A stretch of 64,000 nucleotides of DNA from NCBI GenBank assembly GCA_946553025.1, contig CAMNRM010000006.1:1-64000 (forward strand), read 5' to 3'. The position numbers and the translations under genes are program-made. Of this stretch, positions 8,817 through 17,406 are shown one piece after another. Each line of letters starts with the position of its first letter. The stretch's first letter is position 1. The notes under the pieces were generated by a model. That model made no database searches. It was not told where the DNA came from and worked only from the letters and a program-made list of their open reading frames with translations. The DNA is from an uncultured Clostridium sp. Lineage in GTDB: Bacteria > Bacillota > Clostridia > Lachnospirales > Lachnospiraceae.

Positions 8817-9395
8817 ATGGCGAGGGGATTTAGTGAGCGGGAAAAGGAAAATATCAGGAGAAGTTTGCAGGAAGCATGTAAACAGTATTGGATGCAGTAC
8901 GGTTATAAAAAGACCAGCGTGGATGAACTTTGCCGGGAAGCGGGTATTTCCAAGGGGGCGTTTTATCTTTTTTTTGCATCTAAGGAAGAACTTTTCTGTG
9001 AAGTGCTGTGTTCTGTCCAGACAGAGATTTGTGAGGCCGCACTGGCAGTAATGGAAGAAAAAAGAAGTAAATATGGCGTGGCAGAGGCGTTAAAGATGGT
9101 TTACCGGGAATATGATAAGAGTAATTTTTTATATGATGCAGACAGCCGGGATTTTACTATTTTGATGAATAAGCTGTCGCCGGAACAGGCAAAAAAACTG
9201 GAAGATGTGAATAATCGAAGTCGGCAGCTTTTTGTAAATCAGCCGTATCTGAATTTGATGGTTAAGCCGGAATTAGCGGTATCGGTGATTTATTCTCTGC
9301 TGATGAATATAAAAAATAAGCATCTGCTTCCCTGCGATCATCCGAGTGTTTTTGATTTTATGGTTGATTCTGTACTGGATCATTTATATCAATAA
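8817..9395 (+). CDS. TetR/AcrR family transcriptional regulator
   Basis: 192 residues, the usual TetR length. The N-terminal helix-turn-helix at residues ~28-65 (KKTSVDELCREAGISKGAFYLFF) is typical. The C-terminal ligand domain is unrecognisable by eye, as is normal for the family. The gene has AAAGGAGAGAGG just before the ATG and a 24-base inverted repeat in its leader, which suggests negative autoregulation. Nothing adjacent looks like an efflux pump. The next gene is a DUF4180 protein on the same strand 149 bases downstream, a possible partner, so the controlled target is unknown. The spacer between the two holds a short degenerate 12-bp repeat (GCAACAAACATG type). Confidence 0.88.
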   Translation: MARGFSEREKENIRRSLQEACKQYWMQYGYKKTSVDELCREAGISKGAFYLFFASKEELFCEVLCSVQTEICEAALAVMEEKRSKYGVAEALKMVYREYDKSNFLYDADSRDFTILMNKLSPEQAKKLEDVNNRSRQLFVNQPYLNLMVKPELAVSVIYSLLMNIKNKHLLPCDHPSVFDFMVDSVLDHLYQ

Positions 9396-9544
9396 CGTGG
9401 GAACAAACATGGCAACAAACATAGCAACAAGCATGGCGGCAATCTTGAAGAGCCTTAAAGAGAAAACCAAAATAAGATAAAAAATAATCAAGTATGCCAT
9501 AAATCAGGCACAGCCTGGAGAAAAATGGAGGAAAATAAAAGAAA

Positions 9545-9910
9545 ATGAAAACAGAAGTCATAAGAAAAAATAATACAGAGATTGCTGTAATAAGCAGCAA
9601 TGAACTTTTAATTACGGATACACAGTCCGCCTTAGATTTAATGATGACGGTGAAATATGAAACAGGGTGCAGCAATATTGCTATCAATAAAGCGGCTGTT
9701 ACTGAAGATTTTTTTATTTTAAGCACCTGTATGGCTGGGGAAATTTTACAGAAATTTATCAATTATGGGGTAAGACTTGCCATCTATGGGGATTTTTCCG
9801 GTTATACAAGTAAGCCCTTAAAAGATTTTATGTATGAAAGCAATAAGGGAAGGGATATTTATTTTCAGCCGGATGTTTCGCTTGCGGTGGAGAAGCTTGC
9901 CGGGGTTTAG
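9545..9910 (+). CDS. DUF4180 domain protein
   Basis: 121-residue protein whose length and sequence (TDTQSALDLMMTVKYETGC near the start; VRLAIYGDFSGYTSKPLKDF in the second half; a C-terminal VSLAVEKL) match the DUF4180 family as remembered. The function of that family is not established. It has no signal peptide or membrane segment. It follows a TetR regulator on the same strand and may be co-transcribed with it; DUF4180 genes are often near regulators. GGAGG lies 13 bases before the ATG, a rather long spacing, but no better start is available. Confidence 0.75.
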   Translation: MKTEVIRKNNTEIAVISSNELLITDTQSALDLMMTVKYETGCSNIAINKAAVTEDFFILSTCMAGEILQKFINYGVRLAIYGDFSGYTSKPLKDFMYESNKGRDIYFQPDVSLAVEKLAGV

Positions 9911-10021
9911 GCTGAACGTAATCGTCACCTGTTTTTATTCGCTGTGCTTTACATCTTTTATTTATGTTTTACATCTCCTGGATATGCTTTATAGGTATGG
10001 AAGATTATAGAATCAAAGTAT

Positions 10022-10050
10022 TTGCTATATTTGAAAAAAGAAGCTACAAT
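10022..10050 (+). promoter_or_regulatory. sigmaA-type promoter of the DUF3737 gene
   Basis: TTGCTA, 17-base spacer, TACAAT, about 83 bases before the start codon of the DUF3737 gene. Nothing else is evident in the 222-base gap after the DUF4180 gene. Confidence 0.55.
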
Positions 10051-10132
10051 ACAAAAAGAACAAAATGCAGTCTGTAAGGAACATATATAAACAGAATTTG
10101 TTGGATAAACGAGCAGAAAGGGGATTAACAGG

Positions 10133-10984
10133 ATGAAAGTGATAGAAAATAAGACGTTTGACATGGAACGGGCATTGTATGGAAGTCAGGATATTGCGGC
10201 AAGGAACTGCAGGTTTGACGGGCCGGCGGACGGGGAGAGTGCGTTTAAGGAAAGCCGGGATATTGAAGCGGAGAACTGCTTTTTCAACCTGCGCTACCCG
10301 TTCTGGCATGACCACGGACTGAAAATTTCCGGTTCGCAGATGACGGAGAAATGCCGTGCGGCATTGTGGTATTCGGAAGGGATTGAGATTCGGGACAGCA
10401 AACTTTATGGAATTAAGGCGCTGCGGGAATGCAGTAAGATTGTGATGGAAAATTGCGATGTGATTTCGCCGGAGTTTGGCTGGTTTGTCCATGATGTGAA
10501 GATGAACGACTGTGTGGTGGAGAGCGAGTATTTTATGATGCGGTCAACGCATTTAAACTTCCGTCATGTTTCGCTGAAGGGGAAATATTCGTTCCAGTAT
10601 CTTGAGGATTCCGTATTTGAAAACTGCAATTTTGATACCAAGGATGCTTTTTGGCACGCGAAGAATGTCATTGTCCGCAACAGTACGATTAAAGGGGAGT
10701 ACTTAGCTTGGTACTGCGAAAATATTACGTTTGAAAACTGCAGGATTATCGGAACGCAGCCGCTCTGCTACTGTAAAAATCTGAAATTAATTAACTGTGA
10801 AATGGTGGAAACCGATTTGGCATTTGAAAAGTCGGAGGTTGAGGCATGTGTTACTACGCCGGTTGTCAGCATTAAAAACCCGCTGTCCGGGCATATCTAT
10901 GTACCTTGTGTGGGAGAGATTATCCGCGATGATGAGAACAGCCGGGGAGAGATTATTGTGCAGGAGAACTGCAGGTGTGCGTAA
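10133..10984 (+). CDS. DUF3737 family protein (right-handed beta-helix-like)
   Basis: 283 residues matching the DUF3737 pattern: an N-terminal IENKTFDMERALYGS followed by FDGPADGESAFKES, then regularly repeating short strands with ENC, NCxF and SxF turns every 20-23 residues, as expected of a parallel beta-helix. The protein has no signal peptide and should be cytoplasmic. Biochemical role is unknown for the family. It has AAAGGGG before the ATG, its own promoter upstream and a terminator-like stem after the stop, so it is probably a single-gene unit. Confidence 0.85.
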   Translation: MKVIENKTFDMERALYGSQDIAARNCRFDGPADGESAFKESRDIEAENCFFNLRYPFWHDHGLKISGSQMTEKCRAALWYSEGIEIRDSKLYGIKALRECSKIVMENCDVISPEFGWFVHDVKMNDCVVESEYFMMRSTHLNFRHVSLKGKYSFQYLEDSVFENCNFDTKDAFWHAKNVIVRNSTIKGEYLAWYCENITFENCRIIGTQPLCYCKNLKLINCEMVETDLAFEKSEVEACVTTPVVSIKNPLSGHIYVPCVGEIIRDDENSRGEIIVQENCRCA

Positions 10985-11020
10985 ATCGTTTTTGGTTTTG
11001 TGTTTGATAAATATTTTTGG

Positions 11021-11068
11021 GGGATGCCGCAGAGGATAATTGGATTGAGCAGCATCCCTTTATTTATT
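11021..11068 (+). terminator. probable terminator after the DUF3737 gene
   Basis: GGGATGC pairs perfectly with GCATCCC across a 24-base loop and is followed by TTTATTTATT. The loop is long, hence the moderate confidence. Confidence 0.5.
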
Positions 11069-11171
11069 GCTGCTAATGCAGAGGGGATGAAACAAAAAAT
11101 ATTTGATGGTAACGGATAAGAAGAATTGTAAAAAGGTTAAAATAATAACATAAATAAATAGAATAATTAAA

Positions 11172-11195
11172 AAATGTTATAGAATCATAACATTT
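11172..11195 (+). promoter_or_regulatory. palindromic operator candidate upstream of the XRE gene
   Basis: AAATGTTAT-N6-ATAACATTT, a perfect 9-bp inverted repeat, ends 3 bases before the -35 box. It is a likely site for the XRE protein encoded downstream (autoregulation); inferred from position only. Confidence 0.6.
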
Positions 11196-11198
11196 ACC

Positions 11199-11226
11199 TT
11201 GACAATGTAAAATTTTGTGGTATAAT
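11199..11226 (+). promoter_or_regulatory. consensus promoter of the XRE/ImmA/PIN cassette
   Basis: TTGACA, 16-base spacer, TATAAT: both hexamers are perfect. The track's start for the XRE ORF (11215) lies inside this promoter and is therefore wrong. Confidence 0.85.
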
Positions 11227-11236
11227 AAAGAAATCA

Positions 11237-11248
11237 GAACATTTGTTC
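11237..11248 (+). promoter_or_regulatory. LexA (DinR) box in the cassette promoter
   Basis: GAACATTTGTTC, in the context AGAACATTTGTTCG, fits the Gram-positive LexA box (CGAACnnnnGTTCG type) with both GAAC/GTTC half sites intact. It lies 10 bases after the -10 box, where a repressor would block initiation. Confidence 0.65.
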
Positions 11249-11298
11249 GTGTCAAATGGCAGGCTATGCTACAAACCGTGAGCAGAATGGAGGCAAGA

Positions 11299-11631
11299 AT
11301 GAACGAATTACTGGGAGGTCGGATTAAGGCATTAAGAAATGCAAGGCAATATACGCAGGAACAGGTGGCAGAACAGATAGGGGTGAGCAGGCAAAAGTAT
11401 GCAAGAATTGAAAATGGAGCAAATACGATTACTTTTGAATTGCTTTCTAAGATAGCAAACGTTTTGGATGTGACTGTAGAAGATATTACAGGTATATTGC
11501 ATGAAACATCTGCGGTTGTATATAGAACAGGCAGTGGATATAATTCTGCGGAAAAAATATTTGATATGTTAGATTTATTTTATGCGAATAAACATTTATA
11601 TACAAAAATAAAACATGATACAGGTATTTAG
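11299..11631 (+). CDS. XRE-family regulator of an ImmA/IrrE cassette
   Basis: 110-residue protein with an N-terminal Cro/CI helix-turn-helix (RIKALRNARQYTQEQVAEQI, then VSRQKYARIENG) and a short C-terminal tail. The start is moved from the track's 11215 to the ATG at 11299, which has GGAGG five bases upstream; the earlier TTG is inside the promoter. It is the first gene of a tight three-gene unit, with only 11 bases to the next start. XRE proteins next to ImmA/IrrE peptidases (ImmR-ImmA, XRE-COG2856 modules) are usually repressors that the peptidase cleaves or inactivates. A perfect palindrome and a LexA-type box overlap its promoter, suggesting dual control by itself and by the SOS response. 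Confidence 0.88.
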   Translation: MNELLGGRIKALRNARQYTQEQVAEQIGVSRQKYARIENGANTITFELLSKIANVLDVTVEDITGILHETSAVVYRTGSGYNSAEKIFDMLDLFYANKHLYTKIKHDTGI

Positions 11632-11642
11632 GGGAAATGGTG

Positions 11643-12461
11643 ATGCAGAAAGAGCAAAAGAAAGACATCAGGATTAGGGCAGAGCGGTTTCGTGAAAATT
11701 GTAAGATAAACCGCTATGGAATTATTGATTTGTTTAAAGAATGCGAGCGATGTGGATATAAACTGCTGCGTTATCCCTTGGGTGAAGAGGCTGCTTTAGG
11801 GTTTGTTACAAAAAAAGATACAGATATGATTATTTTTACCAATACCAGTGTGCGTTTATCCAGAGAGTTATTTACGTTAGCGCATGAAATTGGTCATATC
11901 CTTTTACACATGGAAAATATGGATTCTTTTGTTGATGATAAGAAAACGATTTTTGGAAAAGGGATGGATGAAAGGGAACGGGAAGCGAATTATTTTGCAG
12001 CCTGTCTTTTGATGCCGGAAGACGAAGTGGAAAAGTTTCTTGATTTAGAACTTGACAGCTTTGAAAAATATGGTTTATCTGCAATTGATATTGCAAGAAT
12101 AATGTCCGAATTTAACGTAAGTTTTGATATGGCGTTAAATCGTCTGGAAAATCTTCATAAGATTAATAGCGATGAACGATTAAAGCTGGATAGTGAGCGC
12201 AATCGGGTGCGTGTGGGTAATTTACTGAAAAGTGTTGGAGGAAACAGTCGGTTAAATGTGGCCAGTATGGAGATGGATATTCCCTATGAGTATATGAATT
12301 ATGTTATTTATAATTATAACCATCATGCGATCCCTCTGGAAACACTAGAAAGAGCATTGGGATACTATAACCTGTCCATTGAAGATATTCACGATAAGAT
12401 AGTTTCACATTTACCAGAAGAGGAAGAACTTGATGCTTTGATAGGGGGGCTGGATGATTGA
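11643..12461 (+). CDS. ImmA/IrrE-family zinc metallopeptidase
   Basis: 272 residues from the ATG at 11643, chosen because AGGGG is 8 bases upstream; the track's 11637 start is too close to it. The catalytic HEIGH motif (FTLAHEIGHILLH) and the downstream acidic residue with EANYFAACLLMP are the ImmA/IrrE signature. The ~150 C-terminal residues are helical and have no recognised domain. In studied cases such peptidases cleave an XRE-type repressor after DNA damage. Here the XRE gene precedes it and the PIN gene follows with a 4-base overlap (stop and start share TTGA), so the three proteins are probably made together. Confidence 0.88.
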   Translation: MQKEQKKDIRIRAERFRENCKINRYGIIDLFKECERCGYKLLRYPLGEEAALGFVTKKDTDMIIFTNTSVRLSRELFTLAHEIGHILLHMENMDSFVDDKKTIFGKGMDEREREANYFAACLLMPEDEVEKFLDLELDSFEKYGLSAIDIARIMSEFNVSFDMALNRLENLHKINSDERLKLDSERNRVRVGNLLKSVGGNSRLNVASMEMDIPYEYMNYVIYNYNHHAIPLETLERALGYYNLSIEDIHDKIVSHLPEEEELDALIGGLDD

Positions 12462-13114
12462 AGGCTTCTTTAGATACGAATGCTGTGATTCATTTTTATC
12501 GTGCAGACCTGCAGGAAATATTATTTGATTTTTTTCATGATGGTGTTTTTATCTATGAACAAATCAGAAATATAGAACTTAAAAACCATGGGCAGGATGT
12601 GCTGGATCAAATTGACACAGATATAGAAAAAGGGAAAATAGAACTGTATACGGATGAAAAACTAAAAAGTCAATTTGTGTTTTCGATGTTTATGTATAAT
12701 GTTAAGGAAAATCGTCAGTTATATGGAAGTGGGGATTTAGGAGAAGTATATGCTATTTCATTGGCACAGACGATTGGTGCATATTCATTGGTTACTGATG
12801 ATATTAAACAGGGTGGGCCGTATATGTCACTGCTGCAATTTGAAGATGAAGTTATGCCATTTACTTTTGCAGATGTATTGCTTTTGCGGTATTTGACAGG
12901 TGATGCAGACGAGTATCAGACAGTAGATGATTTTAATGCGATTAATACGGCATCCGATTTACATTGGACTTTGAAGAGTCAGGTGGCTAATTTTATTCGA
13001 CGATTTTTTAAATCTCCTTATAAGGATGAGGATAAGCGGTGGATACAGAAATTGATTGCTGAGAAAAATATTAAGGTTAAGCATAAGTTTGTTTTGTTAA
13101 GTAAATTGCTATAG
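12458..13114 (+). CDS. PIN-domain ribonuclease-like protein
   Basis: 218 residues with a TTG start preceded by a GGGGGG run 8 bases upstream and coupled to the peptidase gene by a 4-base overlap. The N-terminus LDTNAVIHFYR carries the first PIN aspartate; a central GDLGEVYAISLAQ and then YSLVTDDIKQ give the further acidic residues, so the Mg-dependent nuclease site looks intact. The C-terminal ~70 residues (RRFFKSPYKDEDKRWIQKLI) are basic and of unknown role. PIN proteins are classic toxin RNases, but they are usually paired with a small VapB antitoxin rather than with XRE plus ImmA. Toxin or effector of a stress-triggered cassette is the best guess. Confidence 0.75.
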   Translation: MKASLDTNAVIHFYRADLQEILFDFFHDGVFIYEQIRNIELKNHGQDVLDQIDTDIEKGKIELYTDEKLKSQFVFSMFMYNVKENRQLYGSGDLGEVYAISLAQTIGAYSLVTDDIKQGGPYMSLLQFEDEVMPFTFADVLLLRYLTGDADEYQTVDDFNAINTASDLHWTLKSQVANFIRRFFKSPYKDEDKRWIQKLIAEKNIKVKHKFVLLSKLL

Positions 13115-13146
13115 TTTATCTAAACATTATTGAACCCGAATATTCA

Positions 13147-13181
13147 CCTTCCGGGTGTTGAACAATGGATGCCCCGGAAGG
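13147..13181 (+). terminator. hairpin after the PIN gene, probable bidirectional terminator
   Basis: CCTTCCGGG pairs perfectly with CCCGGAAGG over a 17-base loop, between the convergent PIN and LysR genes. No immediate T tract follows on the plus strand, so termination is likely but not certain. Confidence 0.5.
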
Positions 13182-13300
13182 CTGCATTTCCTGTTTATTG
13201 ATGGAATGAAAAAGGCATTTGTTCAAAAATTATATTTAAAAATCATATTCTAAAAATCATATCTAAGATTTCATTTTGAACTGTTTAAGTGAAAAACGTC

Positions 13301-14179
13301 TTAAGAAATTGTTTCTAAAAATTTCTCCAAAAACTTCTGTACAGCCTTGGAGAAGAACTGATATTTTTTCCAGACCAGGCACATCCCGACTTCTAAGTTT
13401 GGGGAGAGGGGGACGAAGCAGAGATTGCTGCCTTCGGGGAGTTTGATAATTTTATCCAGGGCAAAGGCATAGCCCAGTCCTTCTTCCACCATCAAAGAAG
13501 CATTAAACAGCAGATTGTAGGTTGCTGCGATATGGATTTCGGATCGGCTTTTCTGCAGCCAGGACATCAGCACATCGCCGTCGCGGGTGTTGCGGTTAAA
13601 CATCAGGGGTTTGTCCCATAAGTCCTGCGGGGTAATCCTTGTTTTACTGGCCAGAGGACTGTCCTTGCGCATAAGGATTCCGTAAGTATCTTTGACAGGG
13701 AAATTGACATATTCGTATTTGGAGGTGTCCGCAGTGCCAAAGAGAAGGCCGAAATCAATCAGCCCCTTGTCAAGACTTTCCAGCACATCGATGGTATCGC
13801 CGCTGGAGATATGGTAATGGATATCGGGGTAATCTTCCTGAATCTGCCGCGCTGCGCGGGCTAGGTAGCGCACGGCTTCGGTTTCTCCGGCACCGATATA
13901 GACATCGCCGCTGACGGCATAGTCCGTGGAGGAAATTTCTCTTTCGGTTTTCTGAATCAGTTCAACCACTTCTTCTGCCCGTTTGCGCAAAATCATCCCT
14001 TCTTCGGTCAGAATAATTTTTCGGTTTCCCCGGATAAAAAGCTGTTTTCCCAATTCGTCTTCCAGTTCTTTAAGCTGGCGGGAGAGGGTGGGTTGGGACA
14101 GGTGCAGGGACTGTGCCGCGCCGGAGATGCTCTGTTCCCGTGTTACGGCAAGAAAATATTGTAAAACTCTTAATTCCAT
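13301..14179 (-). CDS. LysR-family transcriptional regulator
   Basis: 292 residues from the ATG at 14179; the track's longer start (14272) reads through the promoter. The N-terminal HTH (MELRVLQYFLAVTREQSISGAA, then LHLSQPTLSRQLKELEDELG) is classic LysR, and the remainder is a periplasmic-binding-like effector domain of normal length. AGGAAAGGAAACCAC provides the ribosome site. A strong promoter for this gene is seen on the minus strand. It is divergent from the PaaK-like ligase gene, which is the usual LysR-target geometry, so that ligase is the best candidate target; the ligand is unknown. Confidence 0.92.
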   Translation of the reverse strand: MELRVLQYFLAVTREQSISGAAQSLHLSQPTLSRQLKELEDELGKQLFIRGNRKIILTEEGMILRKRAEEVVELIQKTEREISSTDYAVSGDVYIGAGETEAVRYLARAARQIQEDYPDIHYHISSGDTIDVLESLDKGLIDFGLLFGTADTSKYEYVNFPVKDTYGILMRKDSPLASKTRITPQDLWDKPLMFNRNTRDGDVLMSWLQKSRSEIHIAATYNLLFNASLMVEEGLGYAFALDKIIKLPEGSNLCFVPLSPNLEVGMCLVWKKYQFFSKAVQKFLEKFLETIS

Positions 14180-14243
14180 GTGGTTTCCTTTCCTGGAGCG
14201 GTAAATTTGTCTGGTTATTTGTATCATTGATTTGCCTGGCTTT

Positions 14244-14272
14244 AGTATAACGGCAAATGCTATAGCTGTCAA
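14244..14272 (-). promoter_or_regulatory. promoter of the LysR gene
   Basis: On the minus strand, TTGACA, 17-base spacer, TATACT; near-perfect consensus, about 65 bases before the LysR start codon. Confidence 0.75.
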
Positions 14273-14324
14273 GCATGGATAACTATTGTATATAAGTATT
14301 TGCTATTGAAAGACGGTGATGTTA

Positions 14325-14441
14325 AAATCGAAACATCAAAACACCAAGAAATCGAAATACAAAAAAATGAAATATCAAAAAATTAGAACATCAAATAATT
14401 GAAACAGCAGAAAACCGAAACATGAAAAAAACGAAAGATTA
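14325..14441 (+). repeat. degenerate A-rich tandem repeat before the PaaK-like gene
   Basis: A series of imperfect 15-22-base units containing ATCGAAACATCAAAA-like words runs through the 309-base LysR/ligase intergenic region. No open frame or RNA structure is apparent. It resembles the other short intergenic repeats in this window in style but not in sequence. Confidence 0.5.
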
Positions 14442-14488
14442 AACAGTACAAGAAAATACAGGAAAAATGGTCCGGGAGGGATGATTGC

Positions 14489-15835
14489 ATGGGGAGTTTG
14501 TCCTTATTGTGGAATTTATTTCAGCTAAAGCAAAATGAACATAAGACAAGAGAACAACTAGAGGAAATACGGGAAAAGAAGCTGCGCAGGGTATTGAAAA
14601 CGGCCTATGAAAAGTCGCCGTATTATCGCCGGGCATTTGAAGAGGCGGGGATTGACGGGGAGAATTTGACGGAACTTCCGCTGTCTGCCTTTCCGGTGAT
14701 GGATAAGGATGTGCTGATGCAGCATTTTGAAGAGATTGTTACCGTTTCGGATTTGACCCAGGAGGGGCTTCGGCAGTTTGATGCGGATGGAAGGGACAGC
14801 AAAGGGAAGTATCTGGGAAAATATCATGTTGTGCATTCTTCCGGCAGTACGGGGATTCCCAGGTATTTTGTCTATGACGATAAGGCATGGGGGCAGATGC
14901 TTCTTGGAATAATCCGCGGGGCATTGTGGGATATGTCCATGCCGCAGATACTCCGGCTTTTGTCCGGAGGACTTAGGATTCTCTATATTGCCGCAACCGA
15001 CGGGCGTTATGGCGGGGCAATGGCTGTGGGCGACGGGATTGACGGTGTGGGTGCAAAACAGTTATTTTTAGATATCAAAACGCCGCTTTCCCAGTGGATT
15101 TCAAGCATACGTGCATTTGGGCCAAACCTGGTTATAGGTTATCCCTCGGCAATTAAGATTCTGGGGGAATTGGTGGAAAAGGGTGAAGTGCAGGCGCAGG
15201 TGTGCCGTGTGATTTCCTGCGGGGAGCCGCTTTCACCGGGGTTAAGGTCCTATCTGGAAAAGGTATTTCAGGCGGTTGTCGTAAACTTTTACGGTGCCAG
15301 CGAATCTTTGGCTCTGGGGGTGGAAACGGACGGATCGGAAGGAATGTATCTGTTCGATGACATGAATTATATTGAGGTTTTGGACGGAAAAATGTATCTG
15401 ACCTGTCTTTATAATCTGGTGCAGCCGTTGATTCGCTATCGTATTTCCGACCAACTGACCTTAAAGGCTTCCGAAGCCGGGGCGCGTTATCCATTTACCC
15501 GGACAGAGATTCTTTTGGGAAGGAATGAGGATTTGCTTTGGTTCGAGGACCCGGACGGAAAGCGGGAATTTCTCCATCCTCTGGCAATTGAAGGGTTTTG
15601 TATCGAGGGCCTTTTAGATTATCAGTTTCGGCAGACGGATGTCGATGCCTTTGAAATGCTGGCTGAGGTTTCCGAAAAGGATAAGGAAGCCGTGGTGCGA
15701 AGGGAAATGCTGGCACAGATGAAGGCGATTTTAAAAGAAAAAAGGCTGGACTATGTACGGTTTTTTGTGGTATTTGTCCGGGAAATCCTGCCCGATCCCA
15801 GGACGGGAAAGAAGCCGTTGATTGTGTCTTTTTAG
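14489..15835 (+). CDS. PaaK-like adenylate-forming CoA ligase
   Basis: 448 residues similar in layout to phenylacetate-CoA ligases. Near residue 30 is LRRVLKTAYEKSPYYRRAF, the usual PaaK N-terminus, followed by the AMP-binding P-loop SSGSTGIPRYF near 130. Further on are FYGASESLALG and a C-terminal lobe ending VFVREILPDPRTGKKPLI, with the lysine position typical of the family. It should activate an aromatic or other carboxylic acid as acyl-AMP, with or without CoA transfer; the substrate cannot be told. GGAGGGATGATTGC precedes the ATG. It stands alone, divergent from a LysR regulator. Confidence 0.82.
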   Translation: MGSLSLLWNLFQLKQNEHKTREQLEEIREKKLRRVLKTAYEKSPYYRRAFEEAGIDGENLTELPLSAFPVMDKDVLMQHFEEIVTVSDLTQEGLRQFDADGRDSKGKYLGKYHVVHSSGSTGIPRYFVYDDKAWGQMLLGIIRGALWDMSMPQILRLLSGGLRILYIAATDGRYGGAMAVGDGIDGVGAKQLFLDIKTPLSQWISSIRAFGPNLVIGYPSAIKILGELVEKGEVQAQVCRVISCGEPLSPGLRSYLEKVFQAVVVNFYGASESLALGVETDGSEGMYLFDDMNYIEVLDGKMYLTCLYNLVQPLIRYRISDQLTLKASEAGARYPFTRTEILLGRNEDLLWFEDPDGKREFLHPLAIEGFCIEGLLDYQFRQTDVDAFEMLAEVSEKDKEAVVRREMLAQMKAILKEKRLDYVRFFVVFVREILPDPRTGKKPLIVSF

Positions 15836-15980
15836 GAAGCAGGGGGCGCTGTTTGTGTCTTAATTGCAGGAAGTAGAGGGCTGTGGATTGTATCTTTTTA
15901 GGAAGCAGAGGCTGTGGTTTACAAAGAGAGCCAAAGGAATGAAGGAAGAAGAAAAAAGGATAGAGAAAGGAATTGCATGG

Positions 15981-17201
15981 ATGAAACAGAGCCGAAAAGG
16001 GAAGAATTTGGCGCGAATCATGCCGGTAATGTTTTTGCTGATCATGGCAGTGCTGGGGATGTCCGGCTGTGGAAGAATGGAACGGTTTTTGGAAAATATG
16101 CGAGGTGGAGAAAGCAGCAAGATGGGCAGAAGTGGGGCAGAGGCAAAAGCAGGAGATATGGACGGAGCAGAAAATATAGATGAAGCAGGAAATGCAGCAG
16201 GAAATGGAAGCACGAAGGATATGGACATGACAGAGGCGATTGTAATTCCTTTATCGGGAATACGGGAACTGGAAAATGGTTTTTCTGCTGCGCGGGTTGA
16301 CGGTGATTATCGGTTTGATGATTTTTTAGCGCAGGGCGGGGCGGCTTCGGATGGAGAAGTGGTTCGGTTTTTAGCTTCATCTCTGCTTTTTGGTGCGGAT
16401 GTAAAGTTTTCGGGCACTGTGTTTGGATGCAGCACCATTGCCGCGGAAAATGAAGAGGGGGAAAGGCTGTTTGGGAGAAATTTTGATTGGAACCGATGTG
16501 AAGCGCTGGTTTTGGAAGCGCACCCCGAAAACGGTTTTTCTTCGATTTCCACGGTTAATACGGACTTTATCCGTCAGGGGGCAGGCGGGGCTGCGGGGCG
16601 GATTTTAAGCCAGGAGGAGATTTTAAAGCTGGCGGCGGTGTATGCACCGTTAGACGGGATGAACGAAATGGGACTTGCGGTGTCGGTGAACATGATTCAG
16701 GATTCGGCGTCCATTGAACAGAATACAGAAAAACCGGATTTAACCACGACAACGCTTGTACGTTTGCTTTTGGATAAGGCTGCCGATGTGGAAGCGGCAC
16801 TGGAACTGCTGCGCTCCTATGATCTGCACGGGTCAATGGGGATGATGGTTCATTTTGCGCTGGCGGATCGGAGCGGGCGAAGTGTCGTGGTGGAATATAT
16901 TGATAATGAAATGGTGGTTATCGATACGCCGGTGGTGACGAATTTTTATCTTGCTGAGGGTGAAAAACAGGGAATCGGCACGGCGCAGTCACATGAGCGC
17001 TATGAAATCCTGACGGAAAAGCTGACAGAAAATCCGGTGATGGATATGACGGAAATGCGGGATGTCCTGGACCGTGTGAGCAAGGATAATTTTAATGAGT
17101 TTGCATCAACCGAGTGGAGTATCGTCTTTAACCTGGAGTCCGGGGAAGCGCATTATTATCATCGGGAGAATTATCAGAAGCTTTATGTTTTTCGCCTGTG
17201 A
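15981..17201 (+). CDS. lipoprotein Ntn-hydrolase of the choloylglycine hydrolase / linear amidase type
   Basis: The start at 15981 gives 406 residues with a signal peptide (PVMFLLIMAVLGMSGC) ending in a lipobox, so the protein is anchored outside the membrane; the track's earlier starts put ~40 extra residues before it. After an acidic spacer comes the catalytic region: FGCSTIAAENEEGERLFGRN has the Cys of the linear C-N amide hydrolase family, then DW, and later VEYIDNEMVVIDTP. The nucleophile is internal rather than N-terminal, so autoprocessing would be needed. Substrates of the family include penicillin V, bile salts and N-acyl amino acids or signals. An extracellular acylase is the best reading, substrate unknown. 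Confidence 0.75.
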   Translation: MKQSRKGKNLARIMPVMFLLIMAVLGMSGCGRMERFLENMRGGESSKMGRSGAEAKAGDMDGAENIDEAGNAAGNGSTKDMDMTEAIVIPLSGIRELENGFSAARVDGDYRFDDFLAQGGAASDGEVVRFLASSLLFGADVKFSGTVFGCSTIAAENEEGERLFGRNFDWNRCEALVLEAHPENGFSSISTVNTDFIRQGAGGAAGRILSQEEILKLAAVYAPLDGMNEMGLAVSVNMIQDSASIEQNTEKPDLTTTTLVRLLLDKAADVEAALELLRSYDLHGSMGMMVHFALADRSGRSVVVEYIDNEMVVIDTPVVTNFYLAEGEKQGIGTAQSHERYEILTEKLTENPVMDMTEMRDVLDRVSKDNFNEFASTEWSIVFNLESGEAHYYHRENYQKLYVFRL

Positions 17202-17249
17202 AAAGCAGCCGGGCGGCTTTAATAAAGAGGGTAGTTTGCGAAAAAGGAT

Positions 17250-17378
17250 AGTTTATGCCAAACGATAAAAAGACAGAAAGTACAGTTTATGGCAAACGGT
17301 AAAAAGGCAGAAAGTACAGTTTATGGCAAACGGTGAAAAGACAGAAAGTACAGTTTATGCCAAACGGTGAAACGACAG
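17250..17378 (+). repeat. 34-bp tandem repeat, nearly four units
   Basis: Units begin at 17250, 17284, 17318 and 17352 (the last truncated), each of the form AGTTTATGSCAAACGRTRAA followed by AGRCAGAAAGTAC. Units are head to tail with no spacers, in the gap between the amidase and ABC transporter genes. Not CRISPR. Confidence 0.9.
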
Positions 17379-17406
17379 CGGATGTCCGGCGCTGGGAGAG
17401 GATGTT

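Noticed and set aside
11215-11298. Track start of the XRE gene
   Set aside because: Lies within the spacer and -10 of a perfect promoter; the ATG at 11299 has a proper ribosome site.
14180-14272. Track start of the LysR gene
   Set aside because: The extra 31 residues overlap the minus-strand promoter and are not part of the LysR HTH.
17250-17378. Possible CRISPR array (34-bp repeats)
   Set aside because: Units are directly adjacent with no spacers and no cas genes are near; it is a simple tandem repeat.
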